Origin: Alphaproteobacteria bacterium PA2
GTDB lineage: Bacteria; Pseudomonadota; Alphaproteobacteria; Caulobacterales; Caulobacteraceae
Assembly (NCBI GenBank): GCA_002256425.1
Contig: NKIZ01000001.1
Span: forward strand, 1,199,943 to 1,263,942
Length of the DNA stretch: 64,000 nucleotides
Reading direction: 5' to 3'
The first letter of the stretch is position 1. Each line of letters starts with the position of its first letter. A program made the position numbers and the translations under genes. Below the pieces are notes generated by a model that did no database searches, was not told where the DNA came from, and saw only the letters and a program-made list of their open reading frames with translations. This document shows, piece by piece, positions 53,325 through 64,000 of this stretch.

Positions 53325-53376
53325 GTCAGATGGTCAAGTCTTGCTTGGGGCGGGCCAACCGTTAGGACAGGTCACC

Positions 53377-53891
53377 ATGACCATACTGATCCGACCCTGC
53401 GTGCCGAGCGACGCCCGGGTGCTCTCCCTGCTGGGGCAGGCCACCATGTTGGCGACCTATGCGGAAACCGTGCCGGTAGAGGACATTCTCCAGCACTGCG
53501 AAGGTCCGCACAGCATCGCGCGCTATGTCGACTTCCTGTCCCGGCCTGATCACCGACTCTGGCTTGCCGAGTATGAGGCGACCTCGGCCCCGGTGGGCTA
53601 TGCCGTCATGGGCCCCTGCGAACTGCCGGTTGATCCCCTGGCGGGCGATGTGGAGCTCAAGCGGATCTATGTCCTTCAGGGCTTCCATGGATCCGGACTT
53701 GGCGCCCGGCTGGTCTCCACCGTGGTCGAAGCCGCCATGTCAGCGGGCTTCAGACGCCTGCTGCTGAGCGTCTACTCCAGGAATGAAAACGCCATCGGCT
53801 TCTACGGCCGTCAGGGCTTCATCCAGGTCGGCGAGCACCGGTTTCCCGTTGGCGCCAACGACTATGACGACTTCATCCTGGCAAAGGCGCT

Positions 53892-53901
<10 letters not shown>
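53377..53901 (+). CDS. GNAT-family N-acetyltransferase
   Basis: The 174-residue protein has a full GNAT domain: [58 protein letters not shown] with the acetyl-CoA loop HGSGLG, and [22 protein letters not shown] at 53377 follows GGACAGGT; upstream in-frame codons lie in the divergent regulator. The 3' end overlaps carB by 10 bp. Confidence 0.85.
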
Positions 53902-57179
<3,278 letters not shown>

Positions 57180-57323
57180 CAAATTCCGTTCGCGCAAATG
57201 GGCGGCCGCGCTGCTGGCGCGCCGTGCCCGGTCAATCTGTAGGTTAAGACGCCCGTTTAGAGACGGAGTCGGGATGGCGCAAGCGGCGAGGGCGCCTTCT
57301 GAGGGCATCGCGACAAAAAGAAA

Positions 57324-57347
57324 CGGGCCGGTGTCGCCACCGGCCCG
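57324..57347 (-). terminator. Distal tandem terminator after cspA
   Basis: On the minus strand CGGGCCGGTG, loop GCGA, CACCGGCCCG is followed by TTTCTTTTT. The 10-bp stem is identical to the one at 57369-57392. Confidence 0.85.
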
Positions 57348-57368
57348 ACTTAAGCCGCCAAAAGAAAA

Positions 57369-57392
57369 CGGGCCGGTGTTTCCACCGGCCCG
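57369..57392 (-). terminator. Proximal tandem terminator after cspA
   Basis: On the minus strand CGGGCCGGTG, loop GAAA, CACCGGCCCG is followed by TTTTCTTTT. It lies 49 bp after the cspA stop, and a near-copy follows 21 bp further on. Confidence 0.88.
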
Positions 57393-57440
57393 TCATGGTC
57401 TTTCATCCTTTGGACTTTTTGGGTCCGCCGGTCGCGGTTG

Positions 57441-57647
57441 CTAGACCTGCAGGTTGCCCGCGGACATCTTGCCGCTGCGCTTGTCGCGCTCGAGCTCGTA
57501 GGTGACCTTCTGGCCTTCGTTCAGCGAACGAAGTCCGGCGCGTTCCACGGCCGAAATATGAACGAAGACGTCCGCGCCGCCTTCATCAGGTTGAATAAAG
57601 CCGTAGCCCTTGGTGCCGTTAAACCACTTCACGGTGCCGGTAGACAT
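57441..57647 (-). CDS. cspA: Cold-shock protein (CspA family)
   Basis: The 68-residue OB-fold protein has both RNA-binding motifs, KGYGFIQ and DVFVHIS, and starts [10 protein letters not shown]. Such proteins act as RNA chaperones. The ATG at 57647 is the conserved start; an in-frame extension to 57686 is not. Two near-identical terminators follow. The 265-bp region to the divergent sigma gene leaves room for a long 5' leader, which is usual for csp genes. The gene symbol marks the family and not a specific orthologue. Confidence 0.92.
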   Translation of the reverse strand: MSTGTVKWFNGTKGYGFIQPDEGGADVFVHISAVERAGLRSLNEGQKVTYELERDKRSGKMSAGNLQV

Positions 57648-57912
57648 AGAGATATGAGTCCTTGGATAGATTTGCCCGAGGGCCAAGCTCGACCGAACGG
57701 GATCAAATTTCGAGGGGGCAGGTCCGGTGCATCGGAATGAAGCGTCGAAAGTCAGCCGAACCTACGAGTTTGACGTGTGCACATTGGATCAAGAAAAAGC
57801 CATTGGCAAGACTAGGATTCTTACGTTGCTGTAACAGAGTTTCTACAATTGCCGCTTGCTGGTCAGGGGGGATGCAGGCAGCTTCCCCGTTGCTCTGTTC
57901 CTGAAGGCCCCC

Positions 57913-58467
57913 GTGTCCCCCACTGCAACCTCCGATCCCCTGGCCCTGCTCATTCCCCGCATTGCCGGTGGGGACCGCGCCGCCCTGCGCCAGCTGTATC
58001 AGGCGACCTCTGCGAAGCTTTTCGCCGTCTGCCTACGTATCTTGTCCAACCGGGATGAGAGCGAAGACGTGTTGCAGGAGGTTTATCTGACGATCTGGCG
58101 TCGCGCCGACCGCTTCGAAGCGGGACGGGCCAGTGTCATGACATGGATTTCGACCATTGCCCGCAACCGCGCCATTGACCGGTTGCGCGCCCGCGGGCCC
58201 CTGGCTGTTGCGGCCCAGATCGACGACATGGAGATCGCCGACAAGACACCCGGCGCTGAATCGATCCTCGAAGTCGCCGAGTCTGTAGAAGCCCTGAACG
58301 ACTGCCTGGCGCAACTGGATGACCGCACCCAGAGCGTCATCCGCACGGCCTTCTTCGAGGGCGTTACCTATGAGGCCCTGGCCCTGCGACTGGATACGCC
58401 TCTCGGGACCATCAAGAGCTGGATCCGACGGGGTCTGCTCAAACTGCGCGGGTGTCTCGAGTCATGA
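57913..58467 (+). CDS. ECF-type RNA polymerase sigma factor (SigK-like)
   Basis: The 184-residue protein has sigma region 2 (YQATSAKLFAVCLRILSNRDESEDVLQEVYLTIW in parts, with ARNRAIDRLRAR at region 2.4) and region 4 (LDDRTQSVIRTAFFEGVTYEALALRLDTPLGTIKSWIRRGLLKLR in parts). GTG at 57913 follows GAAGG; an open frame from 57856 exists. The anti-sigma gene overlaps its stop by ATGA, and a fasciclin gene follows, the same gene set as sigK/rskA with mpt70/mpt83 in Mycobacterium. Confidence 0.88.
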   Translation: MSPTATSDPLALLIPRIAGGDRAALRQLYQATSAKLFAVCLRILSNRDESEDVLQEVYLTIWRRADRFEAGRASVMTWISTIARNRAIDRLRARGPLAVAAQIDDMEIADKTPGAESILEVAESVEALNDCLAQLDDRTQSVIRTAFFEGVTYEALALRLDTPLGTIKSWIRRGLLKLRGCLES

Positions 58468-59159
58468 CCGACCAGACCGAACTTCCCGAAGATGAAGCCC
58501 TGGCGGCGGAGCATGCCCTGGGCGTACTGAACGCGACCGACCGCGCCACCGCTGAAATGCGCATGGTCCAGGACTTCGCCTTTGCACGCATGGTCGTGGC
58601 CTGGCGCTACCGGTTGGCCCCACTGGCCGCCATGCTGAAGCCGGTCTCGCCGTCTGACGATGTCTGGACCCGTATCGAACGGTCCATCCCGGCCAATGAC
58701 AACCGGGCTCTGCGCTTCTGGCGTGGGGCGGCGCTCAGCGGGCTGGGCCTGGCGGCCGCCAGCATGGCGGCCGTAGCCGTCATCGTCCTGCAGGGTCCCC
58801 TGGCGCCCGCGACGCCGCCGCCCATGCTCAGCGCCAAGCTGGACACCAGCCAGGGTCAGCACCTGTTCGTTGCGGCCTATGATCCCCAGAGGCAGGCGGT
58901 GGTGATCTCGTCGCTGGTGCCGCCTGGCACGGATCCCGGTCATGTCCATCAGCTCTGGCTGATCCCGGCGGACGGCAAGCCCAGGGCGCTGGGCTTCGTG
59001 CCCGTCGGCGCTTCGGTGAAGATCCCTCTGGCCCCACCGGCCGCTGGCCTGACGGACACCCAGGCGACACTCGCCATTTCAGTAGAGGCGCCCGGCGGCT
59101 CAAAAAAGGTCGGGCCCACGGGGCCGGTTGTGGCCAAGGGCGCTCTGACCAAGATTTAA
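58464..59159 (+). CDS. RskA-like anti-sigma factor
   Basis: The 231-residue protein has an N-terminal anti-sigma segment (EDEALAAEHALGVLNATDRATAEMRMVQD), one transmembrane helix at about 88-110, and a periplasmic RskA C-terminal domain with HVHQLWLIPADGKPRALGFVPV and LAISVEAPGGSKKVGPTGPVV-type blocks. It should hold the sigma factor at the membrane until a signal triggers proteolysis. ATG at 58464 overlaps the sigma stop by ATGA. Confidence 0.88.
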   Translation: MTDQTELPEDEALAAEHALGVLNATDRATAEMRMVQDFAFARMVVAWRYRLAPLAAMLKPVSPSDDVWTRIERSIPANDNRALRFWRGAALSGLGLAAASMAAVAVIVLQGPLAPATPPPMLSAKLDTSQGQHLFVAAYDPQRQAVVISSLVPPGTDPGHVHQLWLIPADGKPRALGFVPVGASVKIPLAPPAAGLTDTQATLAISVEAPGGSKKVGPTGPVVAKGALTKI

Positions 59160-59246
59160 TTTCAGGTCTGATGCATCCACCCAAATAGATCCCGCGTATT
59201 TCGTACATCGCCACCGTGGCGACGCAGAAATTCAAGGACTCCATAC

Positions 59247-59816
59247 ATGTCTATAAAGATGATTGCGGCTGTTGCCGCCGGGATGACGCTTGCCTTGACG
59301 GGAGCTAACGCCAGTCTTGCTGGAAGCATGCATGAAAAAACTGTGACAGTAGGTGGATCCGCAATGTATCCGTCAAAGAATATTATTCAGAATGCGGTGA
59401 ATTCAAAGGATCACACGACTCTGGTCGCGGCGGTCAAGGCTGCCGGGCTGGTGGATGTGCTGTCGAGCCCGGGCCCCTTCACCGTCTTCGCCCCGACCAA
59501 CGCCGCCTTCGCAAAGCTTCCGGCCGGCACCGTCGAGACCCTGGTCAAGCCCGAGAACAAGGCTCTCCTGACCTCGATCCTGACCTATCATGTCGTCGCC
59601 GGGAAACTGTCGTCCTCGACCCTTGCAGCTCAGGTCAAGGCTGGCGGCGGCAAGGCCATGCTGAAGACCGTTCAGGGTGAGACCCTGTCCGTGGTCGCGA
59701 AAAATGGCGGCCTGTGGCTGGTGGACGCCAAGGGCGGCATGTCGATGATCACCATCGCCAACGTCAATCAGTCCAACGGCGTGATCCACGTGATCGACAC
59801 CGTACTGATGCCGTAG
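59247..59816 (+). CDS. Secreted fasciclin (FAS1) domain protein
   Basis: The 189-residue protein has a signal peptide (about 1-26) and one FAS1 domain. The H1 block is GPFTVFAPTNAAFAKLPAGTV, followed by LTYHVVAGKLSS, and the H2-like end is NGVIHVIDTVLMP. FAS1 domains mediate adhesion. The first 50 codons have a lower GC content and different codon use than the rest. It is 87 bp downstream of the anti-sigma gene and is probably a target of the sigma factor. Confidence 0.88.
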   Translation: MSIKMIAAVAAGMTLALTGANASLAGSMHEKTVTVGGSAMYPSKNIIQNAVNSKDHTTLVAAVKAAGLVDVLSSPGPFTVFAPTNAAFAKLPAGTVETLVKPENKALLTSILTYHVVAGKLSSSTLAAQVKAGGGKAMLKTVQGETLSVVAKNGGLWLVDAKGGMSMITIANVNQSNGVIHVIDTVLMP

Positions 59817-59833
59817 GTCTAACGCGGCGGGCT

Positions 59834-59861
59834 CCTCCCGCTTCGTCGCGAAGCGTGGAGG
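59834..59861. terminator. Hairpin between fasciclin and carA stops
   Basis: CCTCC-CGCTTCG, loop TCG, CGAAGCG-T-GGAGG forms a 12-bp stem with one bulged T. It sits in the 47-bp convergent gap. No U-run is present, so termination is uncertain. Confidence 0.4.
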
Positions 59862-59863
59862 GG

Positions 59864-61036
59864 TCAGGCCGGCGCCTTGGCCCCTGCCATCAGGTCAGCG
59901 AAGCGCTGGAACAGGTAGAGGGAATCCGTCGGGCCCGGCGAGGCTTCCGGGTGATGCTGAACACTGAACACCGGCTTGCCCTTCAGACCCAGGCCCGCAT
60001 TGGTCCCGTCAAACAGGGAGACGTGGGTCTCTTCAACACCCTCAGGCAGGCTGTCGCGGTCCACGGTGAAGCCGTGGTTCATCGAAACGATCTCGACCTT
60101 GCCGGTGGTCAGGTCCTTCACGGGATGGTTGGCGCCATGGTGTCCCTGTTCCATCTTCACGGTCCTGGCGCCCAGGGCCAGGGCCATCATCTGGTGGCCC
60201 AGGCAGATGCCGAAGACGGGCACACCGCTGGCGACCAGTTGCCTGATCTCCGGCACGACATAGACGCCCGTGGCGGCCGGATCGCCCGGCCCGTTTGACA
60301 GCATGACGCCATCCGGCTTGCGGGCCAGAATGTCTTCCGCCGAGGTCGTGGCTGGAACCACAGTCACTTCTGCGCCGATCGAGACCAGGGAGCGCAGGAT
60401 GTTCCGCTTCACCCCAAAGTCCATGACCACGACCTTGAACTTCGTCTCGCCGGGCTTGGCATAGCCTTCCGGCCAGGAATACAGGCCCTCGGTATAGGTG
60501 AAGGCCTGGGTGCAGGTGGCGTCCTTGGCCAGGTCCAGGCCTTCCAGCCCTGACCATGAAGCGGCCTGGGCCTTAAGGGCCGGAATGTCGAATTTGCCAT
60601 CCGGCGAGTGGGCGATGACCCCATGGGGCATGCCGGTTTCCCGGATCACCCGGGTCAGGGCGCGGGTGTCGACCCCGGCCAGGCCCACAACGCCACGACG
60701 CTTCATCCAGCTGTCCAGGTCGGAGTCAGCCCGCCAGTTGGCCGGGGCCGTCGGCACGTCGCGGAAGATGGCGCCCCGGGCGGCGGTGTCGGCAGCGCCG
60801 GACATCTGCTCCAGGTCTTCCAGATTGGTGCCGACATTGCCCACGTGGGGGAAGGTGAAGGCGATGATCTGGGCCATGTAGGACGGATCGGTCAGGATTT
60901 CCTGGTAGCCGGTCATGGCGGTGTTGAAACACACCTCGCCAGGCGCCGTTCCTTCGGCCCCGACACCAACGCCCTGCAGGACGGTTCCGTTGGCCAGAAC
61001 CAGGACTCCGGTGACCCCAGGCAAGAGTTCGCTCAT
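59864..61036 (-). CDS. carA: Carbamoyl-phosphate synthase small subunit (glutaminase)
   Basis: The 390-residue subunit has the N-terminal CPSase small domain ([32 protein letters not shown] in parts) and a class I glutamine amidotransferase domain with the nucleophile in [17 protein letters not shown] and the His-Glu pair in [10 protein letters not shown]. It supplies ammonia to CarB. ATG at 61036 follows AAGGAG. Confidence 0.95.
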   Translation of the reverse strand: MSELLPGVTGVLVLANGTVLQGVGVGAEGTAPGEVCFNTAMTGYQEILTDPSYMAQIIAFTFPHVGNVGTNLEDLEQMSGAADTAARGAIFRDVPTAPANWRADSDLDSWMKRRGVVGLAGVDTRALTRVIRETGMPHGVIAHSPDGKFDIPALKAQAASWSGLEGLDLAKDATCTQAFTYTEGLYSWPEGYAKPGETKFKVVVMDFGVKRNILRSLVSIGAEVTVVPATTSAEDILARKPDGVMLSNGPGDPAATGVYVVPEIRQLVASGVPVFGICLGHQMMALALGARTVKMEQGHHGANHPVKDLTTGKVEIVSMNHGFTVDRDSLPEGVEETHVSLFDGTNAGLGLKGKPVFSVQHHPEASPGPTDSLYLFQRFADLMAGAKAPA

Positions 61037-61187
61037 GGTCGGAGTCTCCTTCAAGGCGCCCGGCGTCTCAGGTGAGACCTTCTGGGCAAACGGCGGCGTA
61101 GGTAGAGTTTCACGTCCCCCGGGTCAATGAGTCGCGAAACCGCGCGAGCTATGCCATCAAATCGCGGGAAGCTGAGGGAGGTCCATC

Positions 61188-61619
61188 ATGAGCCATATTG
61201 ATCCTGACCGCGAGGCCTGGGCGCAATTTCGTAGTCTGGCGTCTGATCAGCCCATCCACATGCTCAATCTGGTCAAGGTCAAACCCCTTGCGACCTACCC
61301 GGAGGATCATCCAGACCATGGAAAAGGCCTGACAGGCCTTGAAGCCTATCGTGCCTATGGCCGGACAACGGCGCATATCCTCAAACGGGTCGGTGGCAGG
61401 CAGGTCTGGTCGGGCAAGCCCCAGGTCATGGTGACCGGCCCCCAATCGGAAGCCTGGGACATCGCCTTCATTGCCGAATATCCGTCCCCGGCGGCCTTCA
61501 TCGAAATGGTCCGCGATCCGGAATACCGGGAACTGGTCAAGCACCGGACGGCCGGCGTGGAGGATTCCCGTCTCCTGCGCCTTGATCCCGTCGCGCCGGG
61601 GGAAGGCTTCGGAGAATAG
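61188..61619 (+). CDS. DUF1330 family protein
   Basis: The 143-residue protein has an ABM-like ferredoxin fold, with PIHMLNLVKVKPLATYPEDH at the start and DIAFIAEYPSPAAFIEMVRDPEYRELVKHRTAGVEDSRLL near the end (DPEYRELVKHR is the family block). The function is unknown. ATG at 61188 follows GGGAGG. Confidence 0.82.
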   Translation: MSHIDPDREAWAQFRSLASDQPIHMLNLVKVKPLATYPEDHPDHGKGLTGLEAYRAYGRTTAHILKRVGGRQVWSGKPQVMVTGPQSEAWDIAFIAEYPSPAAFIEMVRDPEYRELVKHRTAGVEDSRLLRLDPVAPGEGFGE

Positions 61620-61631
61620 GGCGCCTCGCCT

Positions 61632-62984
61632 TCAGGCTTTCTCAGGCTTCCGTGCCGCCAGCCAGGCGATGAGGCCCAGGATCGCGGTGGCGCCCAGCAG
61701 GACCGCCCAGAGGATGAGGGTCTTTGTTGAATAGGCCCCGCCGCCATCGGTCATGGAGGCCACAACCGGAATCGATGGCGACGCCTCCATATGGGGCAGG
61801 TCAACGGCCCTCAGTCCGGGAGACGCCGCCATCAGATTGTCCAGGGGAAGGTAGTTCGCCTTGGCGCCCTTCAGGCCTGCCGCAATCGTGTAGGGCGGCG
61901 CGCCGGTCAGAAGCACCGCCACCTCCCGGGGTTCAAACTGGACCTGAATTCGTGGAGGCGCTGAAAATCCCGTAGTCCGTTTGTCAGCTTCAATCTGGAT
62001 GAACCTGAACCGGCCGGCATTGAGCGGAATGGCCGGGCCGGTCTTTGTTTCTGCCGCGCCCTGCATTCGGTAAACCGTCCCTGAGCCCAGCAGGGTCCAG
62101 GACTGCTCGCTGTTCTCCCGCCCGAGAATGCGGACTGGAAGTATGGCGTTCTGTCCGGCCAGGGTCAGTTGCAGTGCTGTCACGGGTGTTGCGAACGGCA
62201 GACCGAATTCCAGGACGTGGGATCCTGTCAGCTTCGCGCCGGTGATCTCGGCACGGTTGACCTTTGCTGCCGCTGACCGCTCAGTGGTCAGGCTGGCGCC
62301 TCGGACGGTGACCGGCGCCAGGAGCCTGGTGGACGATCCCCAGGTAACCCGCAGATACCTTCCTTTTACAGAGACCCGGTCCAGCGGAAGAAAGACCTTT
62401 GCAGCATCATCCGGCGACCGGTAGGCGACCACTTCCGTAACTGGCGCCCATCGCGACAGATCCGCGCTGGAGTCCAGGCTGAAGGTCACGGGCTGCTGGG
62501 CCGGAATGTCGGCCGACAGGGTGAGGCCGGAGGCGAAATCCGCCACGGCCCGGGTATCCAGCAGGACTCCCAGAACCTCTGTCGTTGCTGAGCCCGGCGC
62601 GCCGCTGAGTCCGATGACTCGTGCTTGGCCGCCGTCATCCACACGGAGGCTGACGCCGGTTACGGTCAGGGACCCCGGCGCCCCCAGAACCGGCAAGGGT
62701 TTCAGGTCAACCATCCTGCGCTCTGACGGTGATGATTGTAGCGGCAGCAGGGCCATGGGCAGGGCCTGACCCTGGGCGTTGAAGATCCTCAGGTCGGCTT
62801 GGTCTGCTTCCTGCAGCCTGACCAGGACCTGGGGAGGCACGCCTATCCTTTGCAGGGGCGCGCCGGCGACCACAGGCAGGGGCGCCCTGTAGGCGTAGGA
62901 GGCCTCAAGCGCATCATCAGCCGCCAAAGATGGCGTCGAGACCAGCAGGAGCCCCAGTGCAATTCCCAATCCGTTGGCTTTCAT
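61632..62984 (-). CDS. DUF3999 family protein
   Basis: The 450-residue protein has a signal peptide (about 1-22, ending SLAA), a large beta-rich periplasmic region and one C-terminal transmembrane helix (LILWAVLLGATAILGLIAWLAA) with a short basic tail. DUF3999 genes usually lie beside DUF2339 genes, as here. ATG at 62984 overlaps the DUF2339 stop by ATGA. The function is unknown. Confidence 0.85.
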   Translation of the reverse strand: MKANGLGIALGLLLVSTPSLAADDALEASYAYRAPLPVVAGAPLQRIGVPPQVLVRLQEADQADLRIFNAQGQALPMALLPLQSSPSERRMVDLKPLPVLGAPGSLTVTGVSLRVDDGGQARVIGLSGAPGSATTEVLGVLLDTRAVADFASGLTLSADIPAQQPVTFSLDSSADLSRWAPVTEVVAYRSPDDAAKVFLPLDRVSVKGRYLRVTWGSSTRLLAPVTVRGASLTTERSAAAKVNRAEITGAKLTGSHVLEFGLPFATPVTALQLTLAGQNAILPVRILGRENSEQSWTLLGSGTVYRMQGAAETKTGPAIPLNAGRFRFIQIEADKRTTGFSAPPRIQVQFEPREVAVLLTGAPPYTIAAGLKGAKANYLPLDNLMAASPGLRAVDLPHMEASPSIPVVASMTDGGGAYSTKTLILWAVLLGATAILGLIAWLAARKPEKA

Positions 62985-64000
62985 TGGACTTGATCCTTGC
63001 TGGAGGCTGCAGGGGGCAGGGGCGCGAAGTAGCCCGTTATCAGCATCAGGACACCGACCGCCATGAAGGTCACCACCCGCTCGCCCCCGCCGGCATTGGC
63101 CAGGTCGATCAACAACAGCTTCACGACGACCAGGGCCAGAAGGCCAGCGCCAACCAGCCACAGACTGCGCTGCAGCCGCCTATGGGCCAGGATCATCAGG
63201 GCCAGGGCCAGGCTGGTCCAGAGGATGGCAAGTCCGGTCTGGACAATGAAGTTCTCAGTCAGGCTTTTCCCGGTCCACGGCACGTCGAGATAGTGATGGG
63301 CGATGCGCAGCCAGACCGTGCTGGCCATCACGAAGGCCATGAGGGCCAAAGCGCCTAGGGCCATGCGGGACCTCAGCCAGGCTGACCCTTCAGCACCCTT
63401 GGCCAGGACTGTCCGACGCCAGAGCACGAGCGCAGCCAGCCCAATACCCAAGGCCAATTCCAGAGGATTGATCAGCGGAACATATGGCAAGGGCGCAGTC
63501 CGGCCGGAATCCAGCAGACTGGCCCCAAGCCCGCCCAGGAATACAAGCACGGCGAGCGGAATGGCCGCGGTCCAGTAATAGGCCTGTCCATGTTGCTTCA
63601 ATGGCCAGATCCCCGAGCCCCGGTTCGCAGTCGCCGTCAGGCCAGCCAGAACCAGGCTGGCGCTGAACAGCATGATGACCCCCGCCCAGGACGTCCCCCA
63701 GAGCTTGGCCTGGTCTATGCCCAGGACGAGGCCGTCAGCCAGCCAGAGGGTCAGCATCCAGAGGCTGCCAATGTGGACTCCCCTCCGCCATCCTGCGCTG
63801 GCCTGATCGTCCCTGTCGCTGGCGTAGAGGGCCGCGAAGTGAGCGCCCAGGGTCACCAGCCATAACAGCAGATCCGGCAGGTAGAGGACATGCTCGCCGG
63901 CTCCCATCTGACGGACCAGGACAAGGACGATCGGCAGGAGCGTCAGTTGGGCTGGCCAGGTGGCCACCCGCCATTTGACCCACCGCCCGAACGCCGCTGC
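62981..64000 (-). CDS. DUF2339 membrane protein, C-terminal part (runs off the right edge)
   Basis: The frame is open from the window edge to the stop at 62981 and encodes 339 residues with about nine hydrophobic helices and segments such as SLTENFIVQTGLAILWTSLALALM and KLLLIDLANAGGGERVVTFMAVGVL (in parts). Family members are often 800-1000 residues, so most of the N-terminal part lies outside. Codons upstream of the internal GTG at 63967 continue in frame to the edge. It probably acts with the coupled DUF3999 protein. Confidence 0.82.
   Translation of the reverse strand, partial: AAAFGRWVKWRVATWPAQLTLLPIVLVLVRQMGAGEHVLYLPDLLLWLVTLGAHFAALYASDRDDQASAGWRRGVHIGSLWMLTLWLADGLVLGIDQAKLWGTSWAGVIMLFSASLVLAGLTATANRGSGIWPLKQHGQAYYWTAAIPLAVLVFLGGLGASLLDSGRTAPLPYVPLINPLELALGIGLAALVLWRRTVLAKGAEGSAWLRSRMALGALALMAFVMASTVWLRIAHHYLDVPWTGKSLTENFIVQTGLAILWTSLALALMILAHRRLQRSLWLVGAGLLALVVVKLLLIDLANAGGGERVVTFMAVGVLMLITGYFAPLPPAASSKDQVQ

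Overview
The window is high-GC DNA, densely packed with genes, from an alphaproteobacterium that is most probably a member of the Caulobacterales (Caulobacter, Phenylobacterium or Brevundimonas relatives). The evidence is a circularly permuted two-piece tmRNA gene with an alphaproteobacterial tag, an alpha-type SspB adaptor, CsgG/HfaB-like and HfaA-like holdfast-anchor genes, FliF, a PseG/FlmD-like sugar hydrolase, two sigma-54 promoters, and a -10 element close to the Caulobacter housekeeping consensus. I see no insertion sequence, prophage, CRISPR array, rRNA or tRNA. It reads as core chromosome.

Layout, left to right. (1) 1-6.4 kb, minus strand: the 5' end of fliF, then an apparent sspB / thioesterase / C13 peptidase / beta-lactamase-fold run, then an alkylsulfatase-type metallohydrolase. 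(2) 6.4-6.7 kb: ssrA (tmRNA). (3) 6.9-21.8 kb: housekeeping and small accessory genes (yciB, ilvH, NUDIX, ATP-grasp, cyclophilin, VIT transporter, SRAP, GST, folE, BLUF photoreceptor, truncated haemoglobin), then ilvB with a leader-peptide attenuator, miaA and serB. (4) 21.8-26.9 kb: uvrB, eutBC and a DsbA-like protein. (5) 27-37.3 kb: two paralogous SleB-type cell-wall hydrolases, a GlxA/DJ-1 regulator-target pair, the nadABC operon with two palindromic operators, and a beta-carbonic anhydrase. (6) 37.5-42.9 kb, minus strand: MurA-like, trxB, PseG-like, acetyltransferase, ELM1-like and greA. (7) 43-47.1 kb: a curli/holdfast-anchor-like locus with two CsgG paralogues flanking two small secreted Asn/Gln-rich proteins. 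(8) 47.1-53.9 kb: a class A PBP, a P-loop kinase, an SDR, a sigma-54-driven Flp pilin directly followed by a CHASE2-GGDEF diguanylate cyclase, and an ArsR-type repressor. (9) 53.9-64 kb: carB, cspA with twin terminators, an ECF sigma / RskA anti-sigma / fasciclin triad, carA, and a DUF3999/DUF2339 membrane operon running off the right edge.

How parts work together. sspB and ssrA, both parts of the trans-translation and ClpXP pathway, lie about 2 kb apart. nadA-nadB-nadC is a complete aspartate-to-NaMN operon. carA and carB make carbamoyl phosphate but are separated by about 2.7 kb. ilvB and ilvH are the two acetolactate synthase subunits but are separated by about 9.6 kb. The most interesting region is 43-47.1 kb: a lipidated CsgG-like pore gene, a four-repeat curlin-like protein behind a sigma-54 promoter, an HfaA-like subunit, and a second CsgG-domain protein with no lipobox and a long Gln/Tyr/Pro-rich tail. 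A genome-structure oddity is that 8 of 14 convergent gene pairs share the same 4-bp CTAG stop-stop overlap.
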